14,712 nucleotides of DNA, taken from an uncultured Clostridia bacterium. GTDB taxonomy: Bacteria; Bacillota; Clostridia; Christensenellales; UBA1242. The translations under genes were made by a program, and so were the position numbers. The notes under the pieces were generated by a model. It ran no database searches. It worked only from the letters and a program-made list of their open reading frames with translations, and was not told where the DNA came from. Shown here in pieces: positions 6,705-13,004 of the stretch; the stretch's first letter is position 1, and each line of letters starts with the position of its first letter. The stretch spans positions 1-14,712 of the forward strand of contig CAKVCF010000006.1 in assembly GCA_934725795.1 (NCBI GenBank). Direction: 5' to 3'.

Positions 6705-6732
6705 ATTTTAAGGCAAAGCGGATTATGTTCAA
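6705..6732 (-). promoter_or_regulatory. Promoter of the XRE regulator, positioned for a leaderless mRNA
   Basis: On the minus strand TTGAAC (6727-6732), 16 bp, TAAAAT (6705-6710), then 6 nt to the ATG. About 26 bp upstream of the -35, TGTCGA occurs twice on the plus strand (6758-6763 and 6768-6773), 10 bp apart, which could be an operator half-site pair. Confidence 0.5.
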
Positions 6733-6909
6733 TGGTTTACGAAGAAAACTCGTATTTTGTCGAATTATGTCGATAAATCCTTATTGTGAAAGTGATAAAT
6801 AAGTGCTTGAAAGCACAAAACTTGCCTAATGTTTAGATTGTAACAATGATTTGGCAACATATGTTTGGCTGTTATTTATATAACAAACTAAAAAAATAAT
6901 TTGAGGATT

Positions 6910-7659
6910 TTAAACCAAAAACAACAGAAGCAAACTAAGCAAAATAAGGTAGAAACTAAAATAGATAAGGCGTTTTTGCTTTACCAATTTTAACATGATT
7001 TTTATAGACAATATACCAAACACAAAAGACACAATCATAACCACAAAAATACCAAGCCAGTTGACCGAAATTTGGCTGGTAAATAGTTTTGCACCTTCAT
7101 ATACAGCGCTTGCCAAAATAACTGGAATACTCATTAAAAATGAGAAGTCCAACGCTTGTTGTTTTTCCACACCAACAAGTAAACCGCACACCAAGGTCGA
7201 ACCGCTGCGTGATATACCTGGCAAAAGAGCCAACCCCTGTGCAAGCCCCATATAAAGTGAATTTTTGCCATTGATTGGTTTGTTACCGTCCTTTTTAAAA
7301 TCCGCAATGGCAAGAAGAACTGCCGATATTAAAAAGCCCCAAACAAGCACATGTGTTGAAAAGTTTGCTTCTAAAAAATTGTTAAAGATAAGCACCATTA
7401 TAACCGTTGGCACGGTTGCAATAATAAGATATAAATTGGTTTTGTTGAACGGACGTCTTATTAATTCACCTATCTTTTTGCGGTAACAAAAAATAACTGC
7501 AAATAGTGTGCCAATATGAGCAACCACGCTTAAAAGCAAAAGGTTGTCCAAATCAAAAAGGCTACCAAACAAAACAATATGTCCACTGCTTGATATTGGT
7601 AAAAACTCTGTTAAACCTTGAACTATACCTATTAAAATATATTTGAATATGCTTTTCAC
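6910..7659 (-). CDS. uppP: Undecaprenyl-diphosphatase (bacitracin-resistance type, BacA/UppP)
   Basis: UppP is an integral membrane phosphatase that converts undecaprenyl diphosphate to the monophosphate, recycling the lipid carrier of peptidoglycan and other wall polymers. The 249-residue protein carries both family signatures: QGLTEFLPISSSGH at 14-27, containing the Q-x3-E pair, and PGISRSGST at 147-155 with the active-site Arg and Ser. Hydrophobic segments fill most of the rest. I chose the GTG giving MKSIFKY because AAAGGA lies 8 nt before it and the first helix then starts at the usual distance; an upstream in-frame ATG would add 18 unlikely residues. It is slightly shorter than many homologs. 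Divergent from ychF with a 72-bp gap. A weak GTGCT/AGCAC hairpin lies about 90 nt downstream. As an isoprenoid-carrier gene it is an interesting neighbour for an OLE-like locus. Confidence 0.96.
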   Translation of the reverse strand: MKSIFKYILIGIVQGLTEFLPISSSGHIVLFGSLFDLDNLLLLSVVAHIGTLFAVIFCYRKKIGELIRRPFNKTNLYLIIATVPTVIMVLIFNNFLEANFSTHVLVWGFLISAVLLAIADFKKDGNKPINGKNSLYMGLAQGLALLPGISRSGSTLVCGLLVGVEKQQALDFSFLMSIPVILASAVYEGAKLFTSQISVNWLGIFVVMIVSFVFGILSIKIMLKLVKQKRLIYFSFYLILLSLLLLFLV

Positions 7660-7731
7660 TTGAAATTTCCTTTCAAATATTGTATTATTGATAAACATAA
7701 ATATATGCAGCAAAGTTAAAAGGAGTTCAAA

Positions 7732-8826
7732 TTGAAATTAGGTGTTGTTGGCTTGCCAAATGTTGGCAAAAGCACATTGTTTAACGCAATAACAAAAGCA
7801 GGGGCTGAAAGTGCAAACTATCCGTTCTGTACAATTGAGCCAAACGTTGGTGTGGTTGATGTAGCAGATGAAAGGCTTACAAAATTGGCTGAAATGTACC
7901 ACACAAATAAAATCATTCCAGCACAAATTGAATTTGTTGATATTGCAGGTCTGGTTAAGGGCGCAAGTGAAGGTGCAGGGCTTGGCAACAAATTTTTAAG
8001 CCATATTCGTGAAGTTGATGCCATTGTGCATGTTGTGCGCGTGTTTAAAAATGATAAAATTATTCACGTGGATGGAAGCATTGACCCTGTGCGTGATATT
8101 GATACAATTAATTTAGAGTTGATTTTAAGTGATATTGACGCAGTAACAAAACGTATTGACCGCATAAAAAAGGTTGTACATGGTGGTTCTGCTGACGCAC
8201 AAACTACAAAAGAATATGAATTGCTTAACGAAATTTTGGAATTGCTTAAATACCAAAAACCAGCACGTATGCTCAAACTCAATGCAGAAGAACAAAAGAT
8301 TGTTGATGGATTTTTCCTTATCACAAGCAAACCTATCATCTATGTTGCAAACACAAGTGATGAATTGGATGATTTCCAACGCGAAAATATTGAAAAAATC
8401 AAACAAATTGCAGCACAAGAACAAGCCGAAGTTGTTTCTTTATGTGCAAGAACTGAAGAAGAACTTATCAATATGCCAGCAGAAGACCGCGAAATGTTCA
8501 AACAAGAATTAGGCATTGAATCTTCTGGCCTGGAAAAATTGATTGTGGCAAGTTACCACTTGTTAGGGCTTATCAGTTTTATTACAGCTGGCGAAAAAGA
8601 AGTGCGTGCTTGGACAATCCGCCGTGGAACTCTTGCACCACAAGCCGCAGGCAAAATTCACACAGATTTTGAACGTGGATTTATACGTGCAGATGTTGTT
8701 AAATATGATGATTTAATCACCCTTGGCGACTATAACCTTTGCCGTGAAAAAGGCAAAATTATCAGTGCTGGTAAAGACTATGTTATGCAAGATGGCGATA
8801 TTGTTGTGTTTAAATTTAACGTGTAG
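7732..8826 (+). CDS. ychF: Obg-like ATPase YchF/OLA1
   Basis: YchF is a universally conserved P-loop NTPase of the Obg family that prefers ATP, binds ribosomes and is linked to stress and translation-fidelity control. The 364-residue length is typical. Motifs: G1 GLPNVGKS at 7-14; the switch-like [12 protein letters not shown] around 31-42; G3 [10 protein letters not shown] at 70-79; the G4 position reads NTSD (207-210), where the family usually has an altered, non-GTP-specific N-x-x-E; a coiled-coil region at about 120-185; and a C-terminal TGS domain from about 279, with the conserved [10 protein letters not shown] and [15 protein letters not shown]. The start is TTG, preceded by AAAGGAG at good spacing; translation from there gives the expected [10 protein letters not shown]. 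The next gene starts 8 bp after its TAG, so the two form an operon. Confidence 0.98.
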   Translation: MKLGVVGLPNVGKSTLFNAITKAGAESANYPFCTIEPNVGVVDVADERLTKLAEMYHTNKIIPAQIEFVDIAGLVKGASEGAGLGNKFLSHIREVDAIVHVVRVFKNDKIIHVDGSIDPVRDIDTINLELILSDIDAVTKRIDRIKKVVHGGSADAQTTKEYELLNEILELLKYQKPARMLKLNAEEQKIVDGFFLITSKPIIYVANTSDELDDFQRENIEKIKQIAAQEQAEVVSLCARTEEELINMPAEDREMFKQELGIESSGLEKLIVASYHLLGLISFITAGEKEVRAWTIRRGTLAPQAAGKIHTDFERGFIRADVVKYDDLITLGDYNLCREKGKIISAGKDYVMQDGDIVVFKFNV

Positions 8827-8833
8827 GTGAAAT

Positions 8834-9565
8834 ATGAAAAACAAAAAAAATCTTGAATCAGTTGATATTGAAGCAACAGACAAAGAAATGAACACAAACG
8901 CAGTTTTGACTGAAAATCAGGCAGAGACAGTTGCCCTTACAAAAGAGCAAAAGAGAAAAGAAAAGGCAGTTTTAAAGGCTGCAAAGAAAAAAAGAAAGCA
9001 GGAAAAGAAAGCAAAAATTGAACCAGATGAATTTGTTAAAAACTTGCAAATCAATAAAAAACAATATTTTGCAACTTATTTAACATTTTTGATTTCAGCA
9101 TGTTCCATTTTGCTTATCATGGTTATTACAATGATGGTGCTCATTCCAGTTTGGTGGGTACAATTGATTGATTTGGCTGTGCTTGGCTTTTGCATTTGGC
9201 GATGTGTACACTTGTGTCTAAGGGTTAACAAACAAGAGATATACTCTCTTTATGCCAATTGCTTGATTGTCCAATCAATCATGGTAGATACAATTGTGCC
9301 ATTAAAAGATGTTTATTCTGCAACACCTTATTCAAGTTGGATTGATAAATTAAGAAAAAAAGGTCCACACTGCATAAGATTAAACCTTTCACAAAAACAT
9401 AAAAACTATGTGGTTATCGGTTATATTGAAGAAGATTTGCAACCTATTTGCGACCAAATATTATTAAATGCCAAAGTTTGCAGAGAAAACGAAAAAGCCA
9501 AAGCTGAACAAGCTTTAAAAGAATTACAAGAAGAATTAGAAAAAGTGCGCAAAGGCGAAATTTAA
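8834..9565 (+). CDS. Two-helix membrane protein with bacterial-PH-like domain and coiled coil
   Basis: The 243-residue protein is not a named family to me. It begins with an acidic/polar stretch (1-35) and a strongly basic coiled segment (36-62, many Lys with Ala), then two adjacent membrane helices (about 80-104 and 106-126) joined by a short PVWW turn. The region after helix 2 (about 127-205: EIYSLYANCLIVQ, VPLKDVYSA, HCIRLNL, YVVIGYIEEDL) has the alternating strands and final helix of a bacterial PH-like domain. The last 35 residues are a charged coiled coil rich in Glu, Lys and Ala. Its ribosome site (TAGGTGA) includes the ychF stop codon, so translation is probably coupled. Both ends should be cytoplasmic. 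Function unknown; the membrane/PH assignment is by pattern only. Confidence 0.78.
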   Translation: MKNKKNLESVDIEATDKEMNTNAVLTENQAETVALTKEQKRKEKAVLKAAKKKRKQEKKAKIEPDEFVKNLQINKKQYFATYLTFLISACSILLIMVITMMVLIPVWWVQLIDLAVLGFCIWRCVHLCLRVNKQEIYSLYANCLIVQSIMVDTIVPLKDVYSATPYSSWIDKLRKKGPHCIRLNLSQKHKNYVVIGYIEEDLQPICDQILLNAKVCRENEKAKAEQALKELQEELEKVRKGEI

Positions 9566-9577
9566 TTTAAAAATATC

Positions 9578-9646
9578 AGCAGCAAAAAATTTGGCAATAC
9601 ATTTATTATTTTATGTTTTGCAAGTTAAATTTTCTTGCTGCTTTTT
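9578..9646 (+). terminator. Terminator of the ychF operon
   Basis: AGCAGC plus an A run and TTT (9578-9592) pairs with AAATTTTCTTGCTGCT (9627-9642) with one bulged base; a long loop of 34 nt separates the arms and a run of T follows. It begins 12 nt after the stop codon. Confidence 0.72.
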
Positions 9647-9675
9647 GTTTTTCAATGCAATTGTTTAATAAAAAT

Positions 9676-9745
9676 TGCGTGATACTCAATTGTAAAGTTT
9701 TCATTTTTAATCACGCAGTGCATACCTACCGTTTTGTATGCTTTT
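9676..9745. other. Intergenic inverted repeats between convergent units
   Basis: TGCGTGAT (9676-9683) and ATCACGCA (9710-9717) form a perfect 8-bp inverted repeat around 26 nt. Immediately after, GCATAC (9720-9725) pairs with GTATGC (9736-9741), followed by four T. No ORF is present. These could be extra termination signals or a small RNA; no promoter is evident. Confidence 0.4.
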
Positions 9746-9821
9746 AAAATATATAATGATTAAAGCACTGCAACAATCCTTTTATTGTCAGCACAACAAA
9801 AATAAAAATTAATACGCCTGC

Positions 9822-9848
9822 AAAAAAACAGGCAGATTAATGCCTGTT
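9822..9848 (-). terminator. Terminator of the P-loop kinase gene, overlapping its stop codon
   Basis: On the minus strand AACAGGC pairs with GCCTGTT around an 8-nt loop and runs into seven T. The stop codon TAA (9837-9839) is inside the loop, so the hairpin uses the last coding bases. Confidence 0.88.
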
Positions 9849-10388
9849 AATATACCTTTTGTTTGGCTTTTTAATGCTTGTTGACACTAGTTCGCCATTA
9901 TGATATGTTTCAATCACATTAAACCCCTCTAAAATAGTTGGCTTGCTGCGATGTATGCGCTTTAAATAAAGTTTTGTTGTTGTTTCCTTATTCTCAATTT
10001 TATGTGAAGCATGATTTTCAGCTTCGCGTTTGTTTAACTGTTTTAAAAGTGTTTGCTGATCCACCAATAACAACTTGCAATGTAATTCTGCACCACCTCT
10101 TTTTGAAATTGTTAAAAATTTGCGGCGACGCTTTGTTGGCATATTTGTGTAATCTAACACACAGTCAATATTATTATTTAAACACATTGAAAGTTCTTCA
10201 CACATAATACGCAAAATATGATTGCGAATATTATGGTCATACGGCTTTGTTGATATCTTTTTCACTGGCAAAGTTTTATAAATTTCGTCAGCTGAAATTA
10301 TTTTTGCACCATATTCTTTATTTAGTTTTTCAGCACAAGTGGACTTACCTGCTCCAACTGCACCTACCAGAAGATAAACTTTTGTCAT
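9837..10388 (-). CDS. P-loop nucleotide kinase, polynucleotide-kinase/AAA_33-like
   Basis: The 183-residue cytoplasmic protein has the plan of small P-loop kinases related to T4 polynucleotide kinase and zeta-toxin-like proteins: Walker A GAVGAGKST at 9-17, the following 'SADEI' acidic box (32-36) that normally binds substrate or positions the acceptor, a Walker B-like strand ending LDYTN (78-82) followed by an Arg/Lys cluster (TKRRRK), and a basic lid region around LNKREAENH (118-126) whose Arg would contact ATP phosphates. It should transfer the gamma phosphate of ATP; the acceptor (nucleic acid end, nucleotide, sugar or other small molecule) cannot be told from sequence. It stands alone, with its own promoter and terminator. 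No ribosome site precedes the ATG and the -10 ends 6 nt before it, predicting a leaderless mRNA. No antitoxin gene is next to it, so a toxin role is unsupported. Confidence 0.85.
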   Translation of the reverse strand: MTKVYLLVGAVGAGKSTCAEKLNKEYGAKIISADEIYKTLPVKKISTKPYDHNIRNHILRIMCEELSMCLNNNIDCVLDYTNMPTKRRRKFLTISKRGGAELHCKLLLVDQQTLLKQLNKREAENHASHKIENKETTTKLYLKRIHRSKPTILEGFNVIETYHNGELVSTSIKKPNKRYINRH

Positions 10389-10394
10389 AAAATT

Positions 10395-10422
10395 AGTATA
10401 TTAAATATTTTAGAAAAGTCAA
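10395..10422 (-). promoter_or_regulatory. Promoter of the P-loop kinase gene, positioned for a leaderless mRNA
   Basis: On the minus strand TTGACT (10417-10422), 16 bp, TATACT (10395-10400), then AATTTT and the ATG at 10388. The predicted start is the first base of the start codon and there is no Shine-Dalgarno sequence. Confidence 0.65.
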
Positions 10423-10581
10423 CCACAAGAAATTGAAACTTACAATTAGTTTATTTTAGCTTTATTTTTAACAATAAAAAATGGATTAAATCAACTTAAT
10501 TCACATGTTTGTTGAAGCATGCAATATAAATATATATCGCACCACTTCACGCTAGGCTGCCGCCAACGCTAATTCGTGCTA

Positions 10582-10605
10582 CAAACAACAAGCAGTTGTT
10601 GTTTG
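10582..10605. repeat. Inverted repeat downstream of tRNA-Gly
   Basis: CAAACAAC (10582-10589) and GTTGTTTG (10598-10605) form an 8-bp hairpin with an 8-nt loop. It is 53 bp past the tRNA-Gly 3' end on that strand, without a T run, so it is a weak terminator candidate at best. Confidence 0.5.
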
Positions 10606-10626
10606 CTTTACGCACTCACCCTCTCA

Positions 10627-10639
10627 GGGTTCGACTCCC
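10627..10639 (+). repeat. tRNA T-arm-like fragment, inverted copy of the tRNA-Gly T arm
   Basis: GGGTTCGACTCCC on the plus strand is identical to the T-arm of tRNA-Gly, which lies on the minus strand (10671-10683), so the two form a perfect 13-bp inverted repeat 31 bp apart. No complete tRNA can be folded around it and there is no CCA end. Nearby CTCACCC (10615-10621) also resembles the 37-bp repeats on the other side of the tRNA. Confidence 0.6.
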
Positions 10640-10657
10640 TTTAATTTTATCTAAATT

Positions 10658-10731
10658 TGGAGCGGGTGATGGGAGTCGAACCCACCTCACAGGCTTGGGA
10701 AGCCCGCGTACTACCGATGTACTACACCCGC
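10658..10731 (-). tRNA. tRNA-Gly(CCC)
   Basis: Read on the minus strand, acceptor GCGGGTG pairs with CACCCGC, followed by discriminator T and an encoded CCA. The D arm is GTAC/GTAC, the anticodon stem CGGGC/GCCTG encloses loop TTCCCAA, so the anticodon is CCC, reading GGG. The T arm is GTGGG-TTCGACT-CCCAT. All stems are intact. The 5' end lies directly at the edge of three 37-bp tandem repeats. No close promoter is evident on this strand; the best -35 (TTGTCA) is more than 100 bp upstream. Confidence 0.95.
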
Positions 10732-10835
10732 ACAAAAGTTTACTGACTGCGGATGCACGCTCACCCGCATAGAGATTTATCGATTGCGGATGCACACTCA
10801 CCCGCACAAAAGTTTACCATCTGCGGATATATTAA
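10725..10835. repeat. Three 37-bp tandem repeats abutting and overlapping tRNA-Gly
   Basis: Copies start at 10725, 10762 and 10799, each with CACCCGC and ending the period at exactly 37 bp. Copies 1 and 3 share their first 19 bases; copies 1 and 2 share TGCGGATGCAC near the end. Copy 1 includes the tRNA acceptor 5' strand. On the minus strand each junction reads GCGGGTG-6 nt-CATCCGC, a 7-bp minihelix matching the acceptor stem (one G-U pair). From 10836 to 11052 I see only AT-rich sequence, including a 7-bp inverted repeat at 10937-10955, and no gene. Confidence 0.85.
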
Positions 10836-11052
10836 CATGTCCGCATAATACTTTGACAATTAAGTTTTTAACATTGGTTTAAACAATAAGTTTAATTAGA
10901 TTAAAAATCAACAAATTGTATTAATTAGGTAATTATCTTATTTACTAAAAATAAGTATAGGTATTTTAACACAAACAAATGTTTTAGGCAAGCGTAAGGA
11001 CAATTTGTTTGTAAATTATATTCAATTTTTTACAAAATATTTAAAAAATGGC

Positions 11053-11081
11053 TTGACAATCAAATTTCTATTAGATATAAT
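11053..11081 (+). promoter_or_regulatory. Consensus promoter of tRNA-Met
   Basis: A perfect TTGACA (11053-11058) and a perfect TATAAT (11076-11081) are 17 bp apart. The predicted start near 11088 is 5 nt before the mature tRNA 5' end. Confidence 0.93.
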
Positions 11082-11092
11082 TGCAAAGTAAC

Positions 11093-11168
11093 GGCGGTGT
11101 GGCTCAGCGGTTAAAGCAATCGGTTCATACCCGATAGATCGGTAGTTCAATTCTACCCACCGCCACCA
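11093..11168 (+). tRNA. tRNA-Met(CAT), elongator type
   Basis: Acceptor GGCGGTG pairs with CACCGCC, followed by A and an encoded CCA. The anticodon stem ATCGG/CCGAT encloses TTCATAC, giving anticodon CAT. The stem lacks the three G-C pairs of initiator tRNA, and the body resembles Bacillota elongator tRNA-Met more than the tRNA-Ile read by lysidine. The D stem has one C-A mismatch (GCTC against AAGC). The T arm is GGTAG-TTCAATT-CTACC. Confidence 0.92.
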
Positions 11169-11259
11169 CACAAAACAACAGGTTTGTGTTATAAATGTGG
11201 GCAAATATAATCATTCGATTAAGTTAATGTTAACTTTACTTAAATTGTGATGCAGCCTG

Positions 11260-11366
11260 CCTGCAAAAGCGTCATCAATTAATTGGAAACAAAGTGATGA
11301 AAAGAAACCACAAGGAAGCGGGTATCCGTTCCGTGGTGTCTTGTCATAAATGTGGGCAATTGCCCA
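11260..11366 (+). other. Structured spacer between tRNA-Met and tRNA-Glu
   Basis: The 257 bp between the two tRNAs hold no ORF but several inverted repeats: TCATCA (11272-11277) with TGATGA (11295-11300); a GC-richer bulged hairpin from ACCAC (11307-11311) to GTGGT (11333-11337) with inner pairs GGAA/TTCC and CGG/CCG around loop GTAT; and the 14-bp palindrome TGGGCAATTGCCCA (11353-11366). The 14-mer ATAAATGTGGGCAA occurs at 11191 and 11346. It could be a processed spacer of a tRNA operon or a small RNA; I recognise no family. Confidence 0.5.
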
Positions 11367-11425
11367 TAAATGAAGTTTGCGTAAATTTATTTAGCAAACG
11401 ATAAAGTAGGGCAAATTGCCAACAT

Positions 11426-11500
11426 GGTCCCATGGTCAAGTGGTTAAGACACCGCCCTTTCACGGCGGTATCAGGGGTTCGAGTCCCCTTGGGACTACCA
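11426..11500 (+). tRNA. tRNA-Glu(TTC)
   Basis: Acceptor GGTCCCA pairs with TGGGACT, where the terminal pair is a G-U wobble, then discriminator A and an encoded CCA. The anticodon stem CCGCC/GGCGG encloses CTTTCAC, giving anticodon TTC. The T arm is AGGGG-TTCGAGT-CCCCT. A strong terminator follows. Lacking an obvious close promoter, it may be co-transcribed with tRNA-Met. Confidence 0.95.
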
Positions 11501-11504
11501 AATA

Positions 11505-11534
11505 AAAACACCAACAATTCGGTTGGTGTTTTTT
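11505..11534 (+). terminator. Terminator after tRNA-Glu
   Basis: AAAACACCAAC pairs with GTTGGTGTTTT (11 bp) around a 6-nt loop and ends in a run of six T. It starts 4 nt after the tRNA CCA. Confidence 0.95.
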
Positions 11535-11599
11535 GTTACAAATTTTAATAAAATGCTTTGCAAAAGCAATTGTTTAGTTAACTAAATTTCAATCCAGTA

Positions 11600-11628
11600 T
11601 TAACATGTAAGGCAAAATAGTGTAGACT
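11600..11628 (+). promoter_or_regulatory. Promoter candidate for the small unknown gene
   Basis: TTAACA (11600-11605) and TAGACT (11623-11628) are 17 bp apart, with TG immediately before the -10. The predicted leader is about 29 nt and includes the GGAGG ribosome site. Confidence 0.5.
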
Positions 11629-11663
11629 ACTTAAAGTTATTAATTTATAGTGCGGAGGAATAA

Positions 11664-11906
11664 ATGAAAACTAGAGAATTAATTAGAATTTGGGTCAAAT
11701 ACAAAAATAACGAAGGTATAATCCAACAAGCAGCATGCAATATCTATTTTAGCACAGTTGCCGAAGCAAAAAAATGTGTTAAATATTTAAATTCAACTGA
11801 AGATTCTAAATATAAATACTTCTATCAAAAACAAACAATAACAGAATATGAAACTGCTGAAGAATATGTTAAAGAACACACCGTTCAAGACGAATTAACA
11901 AAATAG
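11664..11906 (+). CDS. Small hypothetical protein, 80 residues
   Basis: I do not recognise this protein. It is soluble, charged and rich in Lys, Glu, Tyr and Thr, with no signal peptide or membrane segment. A beta-rich N-terminal part (LIRIWVKYKN, then QQAACNIYFST) is followed by a helix (VAEAKKCVKYLNS), another strand region (YKYFYQKQTITEY) and a final helix (AEEYVKEH), which suggests one small alpha/beta domain. Support for its being a real gene is good: a textbook GGAGG ribosome site 5 nt before the ATG, a plausible promoter, codon use like the neighbours, and a perfect terminator right after the TAG. It is monocistronic, between the tRNA cluster and a convergent dehydrogenase. No function can be proposed. 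Confidence 0.8.
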   Translation: MKTRELIRIWVKYKNNEGIIQQAACNIYFSTVAEAKKCVKYLNSTEDSKYKYFYQKQTITEYETAEEYVKEHTVQDELTK

Positions 11907-11911
11907 TAAAG

Positions 11912-11943
11912 AAAAACTTAATCCTTTTTGATTAAGTTTTTTT
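11912..11943. terminator. Bidirectional terminator between the small gene and the dehydrogenase
   Basis: AAAACTTAATC (11913-11923) pairs perfectly with GATTAAGTTTT (11930-11940) around a 6-nt loop. T runs follow on the plus strand and, as an interrupted run, on the minus strand, so it can serve both convergent genes. Confidence 0.92.
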
Positions 11944-11970
11944 ATGCGTTTTATTTAAAATAGGCGAAAT

Positions 11971-12753
11971 TTATTTATATTTTTTGTTGAGTTTTTGTTG
12001 TTTAATCCAAATGTTCATAACTGCTTTTTTAGGCAATAAATGAACCATGCGCACTTGGCTGCGGGCAATAAAACCATAAATTGACATTTCTTTGCCTTTT
12101 TTTGTATCTTTGATTGCTTTTGCAATAACTTTTTCTGGTTGATACATTACAACATATTTTGAAACCACTTCATTTTTTGCTTTGGTTTTAAGGGCGCGGT
12201 CGAAGAAAGCGGTTTTTGTCCAGAACGGACAAATTGTTGTGATTTTTATACCCCTTGGTTTAAGTTCTTGATTTAATGCACGTGAATAACTGATTACAAA
12301 TGCTTTTGTTGCGCCATATGTTGCAATGTAAGGTATTGGTTGAAAACCTGCAACTGATGCTATGTTTGCAATCCTGCCACCCTGTTGCATATATGGCAAA
12401 GTAAGCTCTGTCATTTTAAGCAAAGCTTTACAATTTAAATCTATCATATTAGCTGATGCGTTAACATCTATTTCATCGTATCTGCCAAACTTGCCAAAAC
12501 CTGACGCATTTACAAGCCAATCAACCACAACATCTTCTGTTTTAAGCATTTCAGCATAAGTTTTAAAGTTTGCGTCCTTTGTTAAATCAAAAGCAAGTGC
12601 CTTAAATGGAGTTTTGATTTCAGCCTTGACAGCATCTAACCCTTCTTGGTCTAAGGCTATGCCCCAAATTTCTTCAAATTGACCATCAAGTTGACGCACA
12701 AATTCACGCCCCATGCCAGATGAAGCGCCTGTTATAACTGCAATATGTTTCAT
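11971..12753 (-). CDS. Short-chain dehydrogenase/reductase
   Basis: This 260-residue protein is a classical SDR, an NAD(P)-dependent oxidoreductase with a Rossmann fold. Visible motifs: cofactor loop TGASSGMG at 8-15, the NNAG equivalent NASG at 82-85, catalytic Asn107 in MIDLNCKAL, Ser133 in IASVAG, and the Y-x-x-x-K pair Tyr146/Lys150 in YGATK. The C-terminus is longer and basic (about 215-260, with a hydrophobic YGFIARSQVRMVHLLPKKAV), as in SDRs annotated as ketoacyl-type reductases or membrane-associated DltE-like proteins; the substrate cannot be read from the sequence. An AAAGGGG ribosome site precedes the ATG at normal spacing. It is a single-gene unit convergent with the preceding small gene. 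A promoter TTGTTA-17-TAACAT may lie just upstream but is weak. Confidence 0.93.
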   Translation of the reverse strand: MKHIAVITGASSGMGREFVRQLDGQFEEIWGIALDQEGLDAVKAEIKTPFKALAFDLTKDANFKTYAEMLKTEDVVVDWLVNASGFGKFGRYDEIDVNASANMIDLNCKALLKMTELTLPYMQQGGRIANIASVAGFQPIPYIATYGATKAFVISYSRALNQELKPRGIKITTICPFWTKTAFFDRALKTKAKNEVVSKYVVMYQPEKVIAKAIKDTKKGKEMSIYGFIARSQVRMVHLLPKKAVMNIWIKQQKLNKKYK

Positions 12754-12954
12754 ATTTACCCCTTTTATATACTATTTATGTTACACAAAAAATTTGAAAA
12801 TAACAACTTTTTTGCATTTTGAAAATAAAACATTTTGCTTAATTTGTTTATTATTCTAAACACTAAGCAACAGTAAATCGCAACCTTTAACCCTTTGGAT
12901 AAACTAAGTTTAAATGTTGATTTCGGTTAAATTATACAAATTTAGCACATTTGG

Positions 12955-12983
12955 TTGTTAAAATTTAATTAATTTGTTATTAT
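12955..12983 (+). promoter_or_regulatory. Promoter of the glycosyltransferase gene
   Basis: TTGTTA (12955-12960) and TATTAT (12978-12983) are 17 bp apart, with TGT before the -10 giving an extended element. The start near 12990 leaves a 12-27 nt leader without a clear ribosome site. The remaining 200 bp back to the dehydrogenase hold nothing I can identify. Confidence 0.6.
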
Positions 12984-13004
12984 AGTTATGCATAAAAAGT
13001 TTTA

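Noticed and set aside
7660..7713. Upstream ATG start for uppP
   Set aside because: It would add 18 residues and place the AAAGGA ribosome site inside the gene; the GTG at 7657-7659 fits the family start.
9837..10388. Zeta-type toxin of a toxin-antitoxin pair
   Set aside because: The fold is related, but there is no small antitoxin gene next to it and it is flanked by its own promoter and terminator.
10616..10807. 63-codon ORF across tRNA-Gly
   Set aside because: It runs through the tRNA and the 37-bp repeats; it is a by-product of their composition.
10725..10835. CRISPR array
   Set aside because: The units are contiguous 37-bp tandem copies with no unique spacers, and no cas genes are present.
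11307..11337. T-box leader or other known riboswitch
   Set aside because: The T-box antiterminator core (GGGTGGNACCGCG-like) is absent and the element precedes a tRNA, not a synthetase or amino-acid gene.
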